Assembly: GCF_964355755.1 (NCBI RefSeq)
Contig: NC_092674.1
Coordinates: forward strand, 31,732,001-31,796,000
Reading direction: 5' to 3'
Origin: Antedon mediterranea
Lineage: Eukaryota; Echinodermata; Crinoidea; Comatulida; Antedonidae
DNA length: 64,000 nucleotides
Within the stretch, counting starts at the first letter, position 1; the number at the start of each line of letters is the position of its first letter. Of the stretch, positions 1 to 12,400 are shown in pieces. Below the pieces are notes generated by a model. The model ran no database searches and was not told the origin of the DNA. It saw only the letters and a list, made by a program, of their open reading frames with translations. A program made the position numbers and the translations under genes.

Positions 1-59
1 GTGAAATAAAATAAATCTGTGAAGTGCATTTACTAAATAATGATAAGATAGTTGGTTAC

Positions 60-2705
60 CTGACTTCAATCATTTGCCATTGTCCGTATGCATCACTTGC
101 AGCTTTCCTTTTCTCTCCTTTAACTGTTTCATCTTCAGTTGTACCATCCATTGTTGTAGTCTATCATGAATAAAGTAATGAACATGTTAAAAACAATCAT
201 CAATTATCTATCCTATCAATATTATTAAAACCATTGAAATGTTCCGATTGTCATTTTCATTATAAGCTCAATAGCGCATTTTTCAATAACGCATTTTTCT
301 GCAATTATTATTGCTTATGTTATCCAAAACATTTTATTACTATATATTGCTATATAGTGTTGTCTAAATTTTAAACAGTATAATTTCAAACCAGTCTTCA
401 GTATACATCACGAAGAAGCCTACTATCTAATTACAAAATGCAAGAACTTTATTAACAATAAAAACAATATAACACACTGGTTACTTGGTAAATGATTCTT
501 GTATCTATCAAAAATCCAGTTAACTAATTTACAAGATAACAATTTTTATTTTAGCTGTATATTTTTCAGACACACATTTAATGGCATTCTAGTTAACAAA
601 ATAAATTAAATGTACTACATTTGTAATGTAGATTAATTATTTAGTTTGTTTACACCAAATGGATTTATATTTACAATATGTGTAAATAAGTAAATAATAT
701 CAACTCAATCGATTCATTGTATCATAATAAAATTTAAAATGTCAAAAAATACTAATAGTTAATTCCTAATGTTTTTACTTGAATATAATTATAATAAGTG
801 GTAAAATAGCTTGCTAGAAGATATTTAAATAATATCTAAATTTTTGAAACAAAGTTTCTGATAGTTGTAACACTTATCAAAGACACTAGAACTGACCACT
901 GCATTCTCTTCTTTGTCTTGTTGTTCTGCCAAAGAAACAAAGCTTCCTGGCACTTCCCAGGTTGTTTCTGTAAATAAACAAAACAATGATAATAGGAAAA
1001 AAGACGATGTACTCAGAAAAACCAAAAATGTCTTTACAATAACCTTCTATATAATCTTCTAAAAAATTGCACATTAATTTCCCTAACATATAAAGTTATA
1101 GATTATATATAACATAAATTGCACTACTTGTATATATGTATTTTTTGTCTTTTTAACCGGATGATAATATGGTTAAAAACACTTATTTTGGTAATATCAT
1201 TTTGATTTAAAAAAAAAACCATATCATGTATAATATGATCTGAAACTACACCACAATAAAAGCAACTATTGAGTCTCTACGCTGAATACTAATTTAGGAA
1301 AATACTATGCAACTAATTAACAAAATGTTTGTTATAACTTACTAGAGGTAATTGTGTTCCAATAATATGTGTACCCCTCTTCACTAGTTGCTTCCATCCA
1401 TGTCCCAATACTTTCATTGTCTTTTACTAATGTTTCTTTTTCCTTTGCTATTCTCTGTCGGTCTTTTTCATCCTTTTTAGCTTGATCTTATACAGTAATG
1501 TAAATTAGATTTTAAACGACTTTATTTTGTGACAAACCTTACGTTGATCATAGATAATAGTTCCCTATACCTGTAATATCTCTATGTTTTGATCCATGGA
1601 GCCCAGAATAAAAAGTGGGGTTTCAACTCTGACCGTTCATATAGTGGTCAAGTCACTGAAAGTGATTTTTAGGCAAATGTTTACCTTGGTGTTCACATAC
1701 ATGAACCAAATAGGCTGTAACATTTGAATATTTGCTGGCATAATGAATACTAACCACTTGTGAAATATGTAAATAAACAACGTGAATCAAATACTGTACC
1801 TTCAAGCTGCTTCTGTTTAAATTCTGCAGAAGCAGAAACACCATACTGACTGGCTAATGATGGGTCATTCTTTAGATCTTGTTCAAATGCTTTAAGAGCT
1901 GCCTTTAAAAAAAGAAGATAGAGATGTTTAAAAGTAAAATCTATAGTAGTATATGTTTAGTATTCAGTTGATTGTAATTATCATTCATTAATTTATTATA
2001 TACCTTTTATATGTTTAGTATTCAGTTGATTGTAATTATCATTCATTAATTTATTATATACCTTTTATATGTTTAGTATTCAGTTGATTGTAATTATCAT
2101 TCATTCATTTATTATATACCTTTTATATGTTTAGTATTCAGTTGATTGTAATTATCATTCATTCATTTATTATATACCTTTTATATGTTTAGTATTCAGT
2201 TGATTGTAATTATCATTCATTCATTTATTATATACCTTTTATATGTTTAGTATTCAGTTGATTGTAATTATCATTCATTCATTTATTATATACCTTTTCA
2301 ATTGCAGCCATAGACTTTTTTGCAGCCTGTTCATCCTTGTGTTTCTGTAAACCACTTTTCCTGAGTTCATTGATTCGTTTTTCAACATTTTCTTTGTGCT
2401 TTTTTCCTCTTTCATGAAAATCTACACTCTATAAAAACAATTAATGTTATATCCAGTTGGGTATTGTTATATATAATAATAAATATATTATAAAACATAC
2501 AATCACTGCAGCATTCATACTGTAATACAACCTGTGGAAGAGATAAGGCAAAATATTGATTGATTGCAAATCCACTGCAGTGTGAATAAATAATTAGCAG
2601 CATACAGTATACTTGTTACTTAACTGCTTTGTTTTCAGCTATCCAACACTTGCAAAAGTCACAGAATTTTTTTGGCTGAGACTTCCAGTAAGTTGCCCTA
2701 GACAT
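60..2705 (-). CDS. WBP4: WBP4/FBP21-like spliceosome-associated protein, N-terminal part (3' end outside window)
   Basis: Six coding exons on the minus strand: 2625-2705, 2294-2428, 1800-1902, 1343-1486, 897-967, 60-160. All junctions are GT-AG and phases agree, giving 211 codons before the gene leaves the window. The N-terminus carries the U1C-type zinc finger of WBP4 (YWKSQPKKFCDFCKCW, then HERGKKHKENV), followed by a charged helix, then a WW domain (GTWMEATSEEGYTYYW ... TTWEVPGSF), then the conserved DAYGQWQMIEV segment. In vertebrates WBP4 sits in the pre-B/B spliceosome and its WW domains bind proline-rich splicing factors. Vertebrate WBP4 has two WW domains; only one is visible here. 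The start is the first ATG before YWKSQ, matching the family N-terminus. Intron 2 holds a 58-bp tandem array that begins at the exon-2 donor. Confidence 0.9.
1951..2298 (-). repeat. 58-bp tandem array, 6 copies, carrying the WBP4 exon-2 splice donor
   Basis: Six near-identical 58-bp units start at 1951, 2009, 2067, 2125, 2183 and 2241. On the minus strand each unit includes AAAAG followed by GTATATAATAAATG, which is the last five bases of WBP4 exon 2 plus its donor and start of intron. The copy nearest the exon is the real donor (2294/2293); the others lie downstream inside the intron as duplicates. Copies differ by only one or two bases (cattaat versus cattcat), so the expansion looks recent. 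Confidence 0.9.
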
Positions 2706-5700
2706 AAATAAGCAAGAGAGAAAAACATTAACAAATCTCAATATTTCTACAGTACAGTAATACACATTTATAATATTTAAAAGGGACAACTTTTTTTTAT
2801 ATATAAAATATATCTATTTAATAACTTACATGATTCTTTTCTTCCTGTTGGTCTATTTTACATATATGCCTAGGTAACCATTTGGATGATAACAGAACAA
2901 ATTCTACTGACAATATATAAAAACATGTTAAATAAAAAGTAATGACATAATGTACAATAATAATTTTGAGTGTTGAATAGCCCATCAATACAAACAATAA
3001 TAAAATGCAATTATTAATTTATATGGCATGAATGAATAAAAAAAAGTACTAAAATAAAACTAACTAGGCCCTGGCCTAAAATTATAAGGTTTGGTGGAAC
3101 GATTTGGCAAACTTTTGAAGATCAAACGTTTCATTTTTTATGAGGCTAGGCCTAGCCTAGTCCTACTCTTTTAGCTAGGGCCTAAGTAGGGTAGGCCGTA
3201 ACGTCCCGTGCCTGAGTCAAAACCTTCCGGGGCGAAATCGTCCCCATCAGTAAGTGGCCTGGGGCGAATCGTCCTGCCAGCTACAATTCGAGGAGTATAC
3301 TACAGTAGCCTAGGATTACGTAATACTATTACTATATATTTAGGCCTAATTTAACACGTGCTTATGCAGTTTTGTACCCACTAAAAATTATTCTAGACCT
3401 TATCTTCGCAATAGTCGCGTCGTCGTTTTTTAAATGGATGCCACAACCACAAAATTAATCTTCGTGTTGTTTTTTCGCATTCATTGATTGGTTGAGAAAT
3501 TTTCATTACTCTCAGCTAGCTCTGGGCACGTATGTTTCCTAGAGAATTTCGCTATTGACGCATGCGCATTAACGCGCCGTTTAAAAACCACGCGCACTTG
3601 TTTATTTTGCGTAACGGTCGATTACATTTTGATCAACAAATGCCCTAGCATTTTTCATAGCCTTTCTATAAATATTTGACCTTAAAACAATTTATTTATT
3701 TTCCTTTATACTTTTTTAATCAAAATATCTAAAAATACAAAGAAAAAACAAAGCGGAATATAGCTATTATTTATCTTACTTTCAGTCTCAATTGTACTAA
3801 AATTTTAAACCAAAAATCGTACAATTTTTAAACTTTTATAAAAAAAATTCCGAAGTTTTTTGTGAGGTCAGGTATTCTCATACATATTCATGAGTAATTG
3901 AGCTAATCATGTGGTTTAAAGGTTTTAGAGCAACAATTGACGGTGTGGAGGTGTGATGGAACAAAAAACGAGGAAATTTCACTATTTTCCCTCTAAAATA
4001 CAGTTTTTATTGAGTATGTTAGCGATCAACCGAACACACTCATGTATGTTAAATGCTACCATGCCAGGTAATGTTCATCACATATCTTAAAATATCCCGA
4101 CTAGGCCTAGATTCGAAGGCCTAGGCCTACATACAAGTTTTAAAAGACTGGAGTTTGGGGATATATCCACCCCATGCGAGGCACATCGTTAGGTGTTTCG
4201 TGGAATGTGTTCCGAATTATACACATTTTCATAATTTAGTGTTTGTTATAGCTTAAATTGTTTAAGAACTAATGTTTTGCAGTATATATTTATAGTTCAG
4301 TAATGTTAATATTGTTTTTATATCGTTTAAATTGTTATCACCTTATTTCAGCTCCTTAATCATCACACTGACCTCCCCATCTTTAATAATAGTATTATCC
4401 ACTTGTTGTATAAGTAACGCTAGGTTTGGGTTATTCCATTTTGGTAACAGGCAACATTTTATTTTAAACATTGTAGGCCTACAGTATTTTTATTTTATAA
4501 TTATGCATAAAATTAATATGTATTATTTGCAATTGTATTACCAATAAATTACACATAACACTGTTTTTATTTTTTATTATATTTTTTTTAAAGGTATGTC
4601 TGGAGTCGGATGAAATGTGTATTAACTATTATTGCATGAGGCAATTTTTCCGAATGATCAGAAAATATGGTACAGTTGACTAGTCCAGCTGTTGAAGAAG
4701 CACTGTCAAGTGGTAAATGGAATAGACCCAATAGCAGAAGATTATACACTATTAATGATGTTATAATATAAAATTTATATTGGAATTGTTATGATGTATC
4801 TCTCATATGATTTTAATTTGTGATGAGAAGAATAGTTAATTAAGATTACTATCAATAAATATTGTCATTGTTTTTAGTAATGAATTTTAATATCTTACAG
4901 TATTAACAATATTAATCTATTAAAATTTATTAAATATATATTATTTATTATAATTATAAAATGGGCAGTATATAACAGGAGGCAATTGTATATTTGATCT
5001 GGTCAAGTATGATTTTTTACTCCACATGTTCTGCATACTGAAATAGGTTTTTTATATGGTTGTCCATTCTGAAATAAACAAAATCATATCATTTATTTTT
5101 ATAAAATTAGTGTAAATGAAACTTTTAAATGCCTACTACAGACCTATAAAATTGAAAACATTTATTACTATACTGTATTTACAATTTATTATTTAAAAGT
5201 GTGAATACATACAAATATTGGAGGTATATTTCTATGTACATAGGGCCAGGTCTTACAGATAAAATAAGAAGTAATAATAGAAATAATATATTGTATGTTT
5301 ATATAATAAACATACATAACTTACTATCTTGCATAATTTCATTATTGAGATGCACAGCCAGGCAATTTAATTAATAAAGTACAGTATTAATATGATGATA
5401 CTGTATGTATTTATTGTATTAGGCCTAGCCGCCAGCGCGCCGCGCGTCTAATAGCCTAGACGCGCCTATTCTTTAACACAGGCATGTCTATTTTGCTGTG
5501 TAAAATAGCCTAAATTCAATCAAATTATACTCCCGTGAAATAATTGTTGCTCTCTCGTGTTAATTACAATTAGATGCAATACTATTTAAACAAGATGATA
5601 TACCACGCTGCATAGTTTGAAAAACTTCGAATTAATTGTAATTTAACATTTTAGATGACTCATTTTACTTCCGAAATTTTTGAAACGAGAATGTTCATTT

Positions 5701-6457
5701 TGCTGGTTTGCATAGCAATGTTTGAAATGTCATAGTACTTAAAATATTATATAAACATTTTTAAAATCTACATATGTTTTAAGAAAATAAGTTTAAGAAT
5801 AAAAGAAGTTTAATGTTTGATATCATTGAGGAGTTTTTTTTACTTATTTTACGTCTTTTATATGTATGGAACGATCGTCTTTCAGCGTCGCGTGTCGAAA
5901 ACATTTTGTGTGAAAACTTTCAATTAACACGCTTCGCTGCTTCGACGCCCTCTAGAGTTTTACCTTGCCAGTAAACATTCCATATTTGCATTACGGCGAA
6001 CATACGTGTGGGGGGGGGGGGGGGGGTGGTGGGTGCCTACTGTATTTTAATAGGTCTAGGATATCGTATCACTGAAATAAATTTTACTTTTAAAAGAAGT
6101 ATATTTATTTCAATTTAATAATCTAAATACTCTGTAAAAAAGCTTGCTTTTAAAATGTAATCAATATGTTTTTTTTTCTTGAAACGGCATGAGCCAATAG
6201 CAATGTTTGTTTTACAGTGTTTAGGTGTACTCTTTGTGGGGACATGCGCACTGTTTCTCTGCGGTGTTGTTGATATTATTTTTTTCGTTATGTTGCGCGA
6301 GATAAATTCTCCCTTCTTTAAAAACTGATGCTGCAACACCCACGATTATGTGTTTTCATCAATTAAAATTAATAAATTGTTAATCAACTTTTCAAATATG
6401 CTTATGATAATAAATGATTTCAATAACTTAAAATTCTAAAGTGACTAAGGAATTAAA
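2706..6457. other. Intergenic spacer between WBP4 (minus) and Sfmbt-like gene (plus)
   Basis: This is the 5' flank of both neighbouring genes, so it holds both promoters and their untranslated leaders, whose limits I cannot place. Around 3085-3345 and 4100-4130 there are clusters of TAGGCCTA/CCTAGGC-type palindromes with several CpGs, a plausible WBP4 promoter. A run of 17 G lies at 6010-6026. AT-rich simple sequence fills most of the rest. Open frames here are short and show no domain or consistent splicing. Confidence 0.5.
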
Positions 6458-9400
6458 ATGGTATGTACGTCGTCTCTGAAACGTCCACGTTTGTTGGACG
6501 TTTTTTCAGTTAGTTAGGCTAGCCTTGCTACTGCTAGCTAGGCTAGCCTCCTACATATCCTAGCTGGCTAGGTAGGCCGGTCTAGCATGGCCTGACATGG
6601 TATGGCTAAGTACTACGTAGCCTAGGTACAGATAAATGCTAACTTATCTAAATCTAGCTTAGAATACGTGTCTACTAGACCTAGGCCTAGGCATCAATTT
6701 TATAATTAGTATGAAAATTATGGCTGGCTAGGCCTACGCATAATAATTGTATAAGATTAATAATATTAAGAAAGATGGCATCATCATGCATGCAGTGCAG
6801 ATAGATACCAGTCATTCATTTTGTACTAACTGACAGTACTCTGGGCCCCTGTGCCTAGCCTAGGCTAGTTTATCATCAAATAATCTAATCTAGGCCTAAT
6901 TAAATATGGTTAAAATAAAAAAATTAAAAATGATGACGTAGAAGAGGGCCAGCAGTATTAACTATTAATTAGGCATTCCGACAATTAAATTCCTACTGTA
7001 CTTTTTGATCCAATTTGTAATCGGTTTTAACAGTATTTTAACATTTGCCTAAAATTAGGGGCAAAAACAGTATTTCAACATTGGCCTATAGGCCTATATA
7101 ATAGTGTTTTTGCAAGATCTTTTCATTCAATTCATTTTTTAAATGGACCATTAACATTTCTTGAATCATTGCTTCTTAATACAAAAATACATTTGATCCG
7201 AATCATTAACAATACAAGATTCAAGATTCAAGATTCAAGAAATTTAATTTGTCCATAAAAATGGAAATTCACTTTGCTTGGTAGATTAAAACAACAATAT
7301 TGCAACAATTTAAAACGTGCAGTATTATAACAGATTAAAAATACAAGATAAAAAGTTAAAAATACTGTTAAAAATGTAAAACTATTTAAAAATTGCATTA
7401 ACGTCTTACATTAGAATTAAAAATATGAATGCTATTTACAACGAAGGATTTTCTAGTTCTACAAAGATTTGCTCTTGGAGGTCGTAGCCTAATGCCTGAT
7501 CTATTTAAGTTATAACAGTAATGTAACGGATGAGTGGGGTCTTTCATAATATTGTTTACTTTTTTTAAAATACTCTTTTCATAGATAAATGAACAAGGCG
7601 TTAGATCAGCTTTAATAATACGTTGTGCAATTTTACGTGGTCTCAATATTTTTCTTATCATTTTCAGTAAAGTTACCATAAAAACATCCAATGCTAAAAG
7701 ATAAAATACTTTGAATAATACTTTAATAATACAAATGTTGTTTCTTTACAGGATACGGAACTGAATACAGGTAACTTAATATAGACTATGTCAGGGGCGG
7801 ATCTAGGATTTTGATAAAGAGGGGGCGTTTTGGCCAGTTGATTCTTGTCATATAATTATTTGAATATAGTGGGTTTTATAGACCATATTTAATAGCCTAT
7901 ACGGAACTGTTTTCCCATTTCCCACACATTTTTTACGCGATCGTTTCTTAGTTCTTTCGACGTTGCTGGGACACATGGATGTGAAGTTTTGCAAAGCCAA
8001 GGCCGGTCACGCGCATTAAATTAAATTGTTTTTATATTAAAATTTAGTTTTACTTACACTTGTTATTTTGAAATATCAGACTTTAAAAGAGTACAAAAAA
8101 CATCGTCACGTTGTAAAAAATCACAAATTGTCAGCGCGTACGTATTTTTTCACAAACAATGATGACGTAATTTATGAACTATTTGATTGGTCAGTCATTT
8201 TTTTTTCGGACTTGAAAACTTGGTTCAACTTTTAAAAAAATTAAAGATTTTAACGATTTTTAATGTTGATTTGTACCCCCTTTTCCTGTAAACTTGTTCA
8301 TAAAATCGTATGTAAATGGGTGCATAATATATATATATCTTACTAAATCCGCCCCTGCATGTTAATTTAGTTCAATTACCCGATACATAATACATTTAAA
8401 GAGAAGCTATATTTATATGATTGCAAAAAAAACTATTCTCATGTAGTGACCAACAATTTAACTAACCGTATGTTTTGGTTAGAATAAATAAAAAAGAATG
8501 TATTATTATTATACTTAGTAAATACTGAAAGTTTGCATTGTTTCTATAGAGTGGGACGACGTTAATCTTGAGCGAGAGGGAATGAAGGGTGGAGCTGATC
8601 CTCTTCTTAGCCAAGAGCCAGCCAGTGTGCTGCCCTCTTACAAGAGCCTTATGAATTCTGACTTGGTAATTTTTTTCACTTTATGTCATTCCAGTTTGTA
8701 AATAAGTAGATCTACTAGTCATGTTTAAAATCTTTGGCATTTTTTGTTAAATTAATTATTATATATTAAATACCATAATGCAAATTTTGCAACCGAGAGA
8801 CAATTATGTTTTAGTATATATTAGTAGAAAGTATAAGTATACAGTACAGTATCCAAAAGCAAATTACTGAAAAAATCAGTGGCTGAATCGCAATGGAGAT
8901 ACAAACTTAAAAATGTATTTCATTGTAAACAGTTCTAATTGTTGTGTAACCTTAAACATCAAGCTTAATGATGATGATGAAAAGAATTAATCATGGTAAT
9001 TGTAGACATATATATCAATAATATTTTTACATGACACCAATTTTATGTTAATGTGGCCTCAAAATATTTGCACTATAATAAGTATCAAGTGTGGAATATG
9101 TGGTAGTTATCTTGATATATTGGCATAAGGCAATCAATTAAATCTTGTTGTGCAAAAATCTTTTATTTTAAATTTGGCTTATGAATCTAGATTGTACTGT
9201 GAGGTTATAGATGCTTTGTATTTATTTTAGGGTCATGATTTCAGTGATGATAAACTTTTAAAATCAGGACGCTTGTACAGCTTATATTTACTGAATTCAG
9301 AACATAGCAATGAGATAGATAAAAAGACAACAAAGGAACAATGCAGTGAAACAGCTGGAAATGACGAAGCCCTATATGAAGGAATGCCATTTTATGAGAT

Positions 9401-12400
9401 GAAAGGAAAGGATTTTGGTTAGTACACAATTTATAGTTCTGGGATTTTGTATTTTCATTGATTTGAATATGTTGTGGAAACTATAAGTTTGTGCAGAGGC
9501 TGTAATTTCACTTTTAATTAGGGAAGCATTGATGATAAATAACTGTTTCTTTATATTAATTGTCTAGGTCCCTGTGCCTATTGTAATATGTGGAAAAGTG
9601 TACATTTCATGTCGTACTGTAGGCGCTACCCATTCTGCAGTGTGTCTTGTACAAAGAAGTTTGCAGTTTGTAAAAAGGAAAAAGGTGAATTGCAGGAGAA
9701 ATCACCAGACCACTCTCCATATGCTAAGAATCTTCAGGTATTGGTTTAAACTTTACTTAGACACACACACTCAATATGCTAAGAATCTTCAGGTATTGGT
9801 TTATACTTATAACCACTTTCTATATTCTAAGAATCTTCAGGTATTGGTTTATACTTATAACCACTTTCTATATTCTAAGAATCTTCAGGTATTGGTTTAT
9901 ACTTTACTTAGACACACACACTCAATATGCTAAAAATCTTGAGGTATTGGTTTATACTTATAACCACTTTCTATATTCTAAGAATCTTGAGGTATTGGTT
10001 TAAACTTTACTTAGACACACACACTCAATATGCTAAGAATCTTGAGGTATTGGTTTATACTTATAACCACTTTCTATATTCTAAGAATCTTGAGGTATTG
10101 GTTTATACTTTAATTATTTATTCTCTGTACTAAGTGCAAAAGACAGTATTTGCATCAGCATGATAATTTTAAGTAACATAATAATTAAAAAATTTGTCTA
10201 TAGGTACCAACATTGTTCCCTCAAGACCGTGCCAAACCGCTGTTCCCTGCTCATGAGGGTGGAAGTAAAGTGGCGGCCATTTGTAGCCAGAATGGTCTTC
10301 AAACGTTCAGTTGGACAAGGTACCTTGAATCTGAATGCTCTGAAGCTGCTCCCATTAAATGCTTCCATCATGTAAGTATACTTATGTGTAACGAAATATT
10401 AAGAAGGTTATTTTAATGTGTTATAACAATATACTACTGATCATCTACTGTACTATATATATAAAGATATTGTACATTATCAAATGGAATCTAATTAAAA
10501 AAACAGAAACAACCTATATTTATAATATGGTTTTGACTATACTGTAGGCACCAATGTTTAAGGAGTGGAAATCCTCAATGTTGAGTGCATTAATTGAAGT
10601 TAACAACAGAGATGGTGGAGAAGATAAAGATTATTTTTGGATTGCTAGGATAGTACAGGTTGCTGGTAAGGTTTTTATGAAAACTCATTCTTTTGAATAT
10701 TATAATCTATATTTATTTTGTGTATACTGTAATACTTAACCTGGATAAAATAATTATTGTGGGTCAATCCTGCTACTGGTCCTCACCATCTCATCTATCT
10801 AAATAATTATTGTGGGTCAATCCTGCTACTGGTCCTCATTATCTCATCTATTTAAATAATTATTGTGGGTCAATCCTGCTACTGGTCCTCATTATCTCAT
10901 CTATTTAAATAATTATTGTGGGTCAATCCTGCTACTGGTCCTCACCATCTCATCTACTTATATAATTATTGTGGCTCAATCCTGCTACTGGTCCTCACCA
11001 TCTCATCTATTTAAATAATTATTGTGGGTCAATCCTGCTACTGGTCCTCACCATCTCATCTATTTAAATAATTATTGTGGGTCAATCTTGCTACTGGTCC
11101 TCACCATCTCATCTATCTAAATAATTATTGTGTGTCAATCCTGCTACTGGTCCTCACCATCTCATCTATTTAAATAATTATTGTGGGTCAATCCTGCTAC
11201 TGGTCCTCACCATCTCATCTATTTAAATAATTATTGTGGGTCAATCCTGCTACTGGTCCTCACCATCTCATCTATTTAAATAATTATTGTGGGTCAATCC
11301 TGCTACTGGTCCTCACTATCTCATCTATTTAAATAATTATTGTGGGTCAATCCTGCTACTGGTCCTCACCATCTCATCTATTTAAATAATTATTGTGGGT
11401 CAATCCTGCTACTGGTCCTCACCATCTCATCTATTTAAATAATTATTGTGGGTCAATCCTGCTACTGGTCCTCACCATCTCATCTATCTAAATAATTATT
11501 GTGGGTCAATCCTGCTACTGGTCCTCACCATCTCATCTATCTAAATAATTATTGTGGGTCAATCCTGCTACTGGTCCTCACCATCTCATCTATTTAAATA
11601 ATTATTGTGGGTCAATCCTGCTACTGGTCCTCACCATCTCATCTATTTAAATAATTATTGTGGGTCAATCCTGCTACTGGTCCTCACCATCTCATCTATT
11701 TAAATAATTATTTATTGTGGGTCAATCCTGCTACTGGTCCTCACCATCTCATCTATTTAAATAATTATTTATTGTGGGTCAATCCTGCTACTGGTCCTCA
11801 TTATCTCTTCTATTTTATTAATTATTGTGGGTCAATCCTGCTACTGGTCCTCACCATCTCATCTATTTAAATAATTATTGTGGGTCAATCCTGCTACTGG
11901 TCCTCACCATCTCATCTATTTAAATAATTATTGTGGGTCAATCCTGCTACTGGTCCTCACCATCTCATCTATTTAAATAATTATTGTGGGTCAATCCTGC
12001 TACTGGTCCTCATTATCTCATCTATTTAAATAATTATTGTGGGTCAATCCTGCTACTGGTCCTCACCATCTCATCTATTTAATTAGTTAGTTAGTGTCAG
12101 GCGTTATAAGTACTTGTTCTGCCAAGCTGGGATAAAAGATTAAAATCAAATTTTTTTGTATAAATATTTGTTTTTGTTTATTTTTTTTCTTTTTACTTAG
12201 GTTATAAAGCTTTACTTCGGTTTGAAGGGTATGGTATTGACAGTTCCAAAGACTTTTGGGTTCATCTATGCAAGATTGAATGCTACCCAGTAAATGGAGC
12301 AGAAAAAGTAGGCAGGAAGCTCAGACCCCCTAAAGGTACATGATTATTAATATTAACACTTAAATCAAGTATATTGAGTATAGTGAGTGGCCGAGCGGTT

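Noticed and set aside
4015-4075. Possible small first exon (ATGTTAGCGATCAACC ... CCAG/GTAATG)
   Set aside because: No phase-compatible downstream exon: the acceptor at about 4351 leads to an immediate stop. It could be non-coding, but nothing supports it.
5000-5075. Minus-strand mini-exon ending in CRTCGVKNHT and a stop
   Set aside because: It has an acceptor and a C-x2-C pair, but no linked upstream exon or recognised family; it is too short to support.
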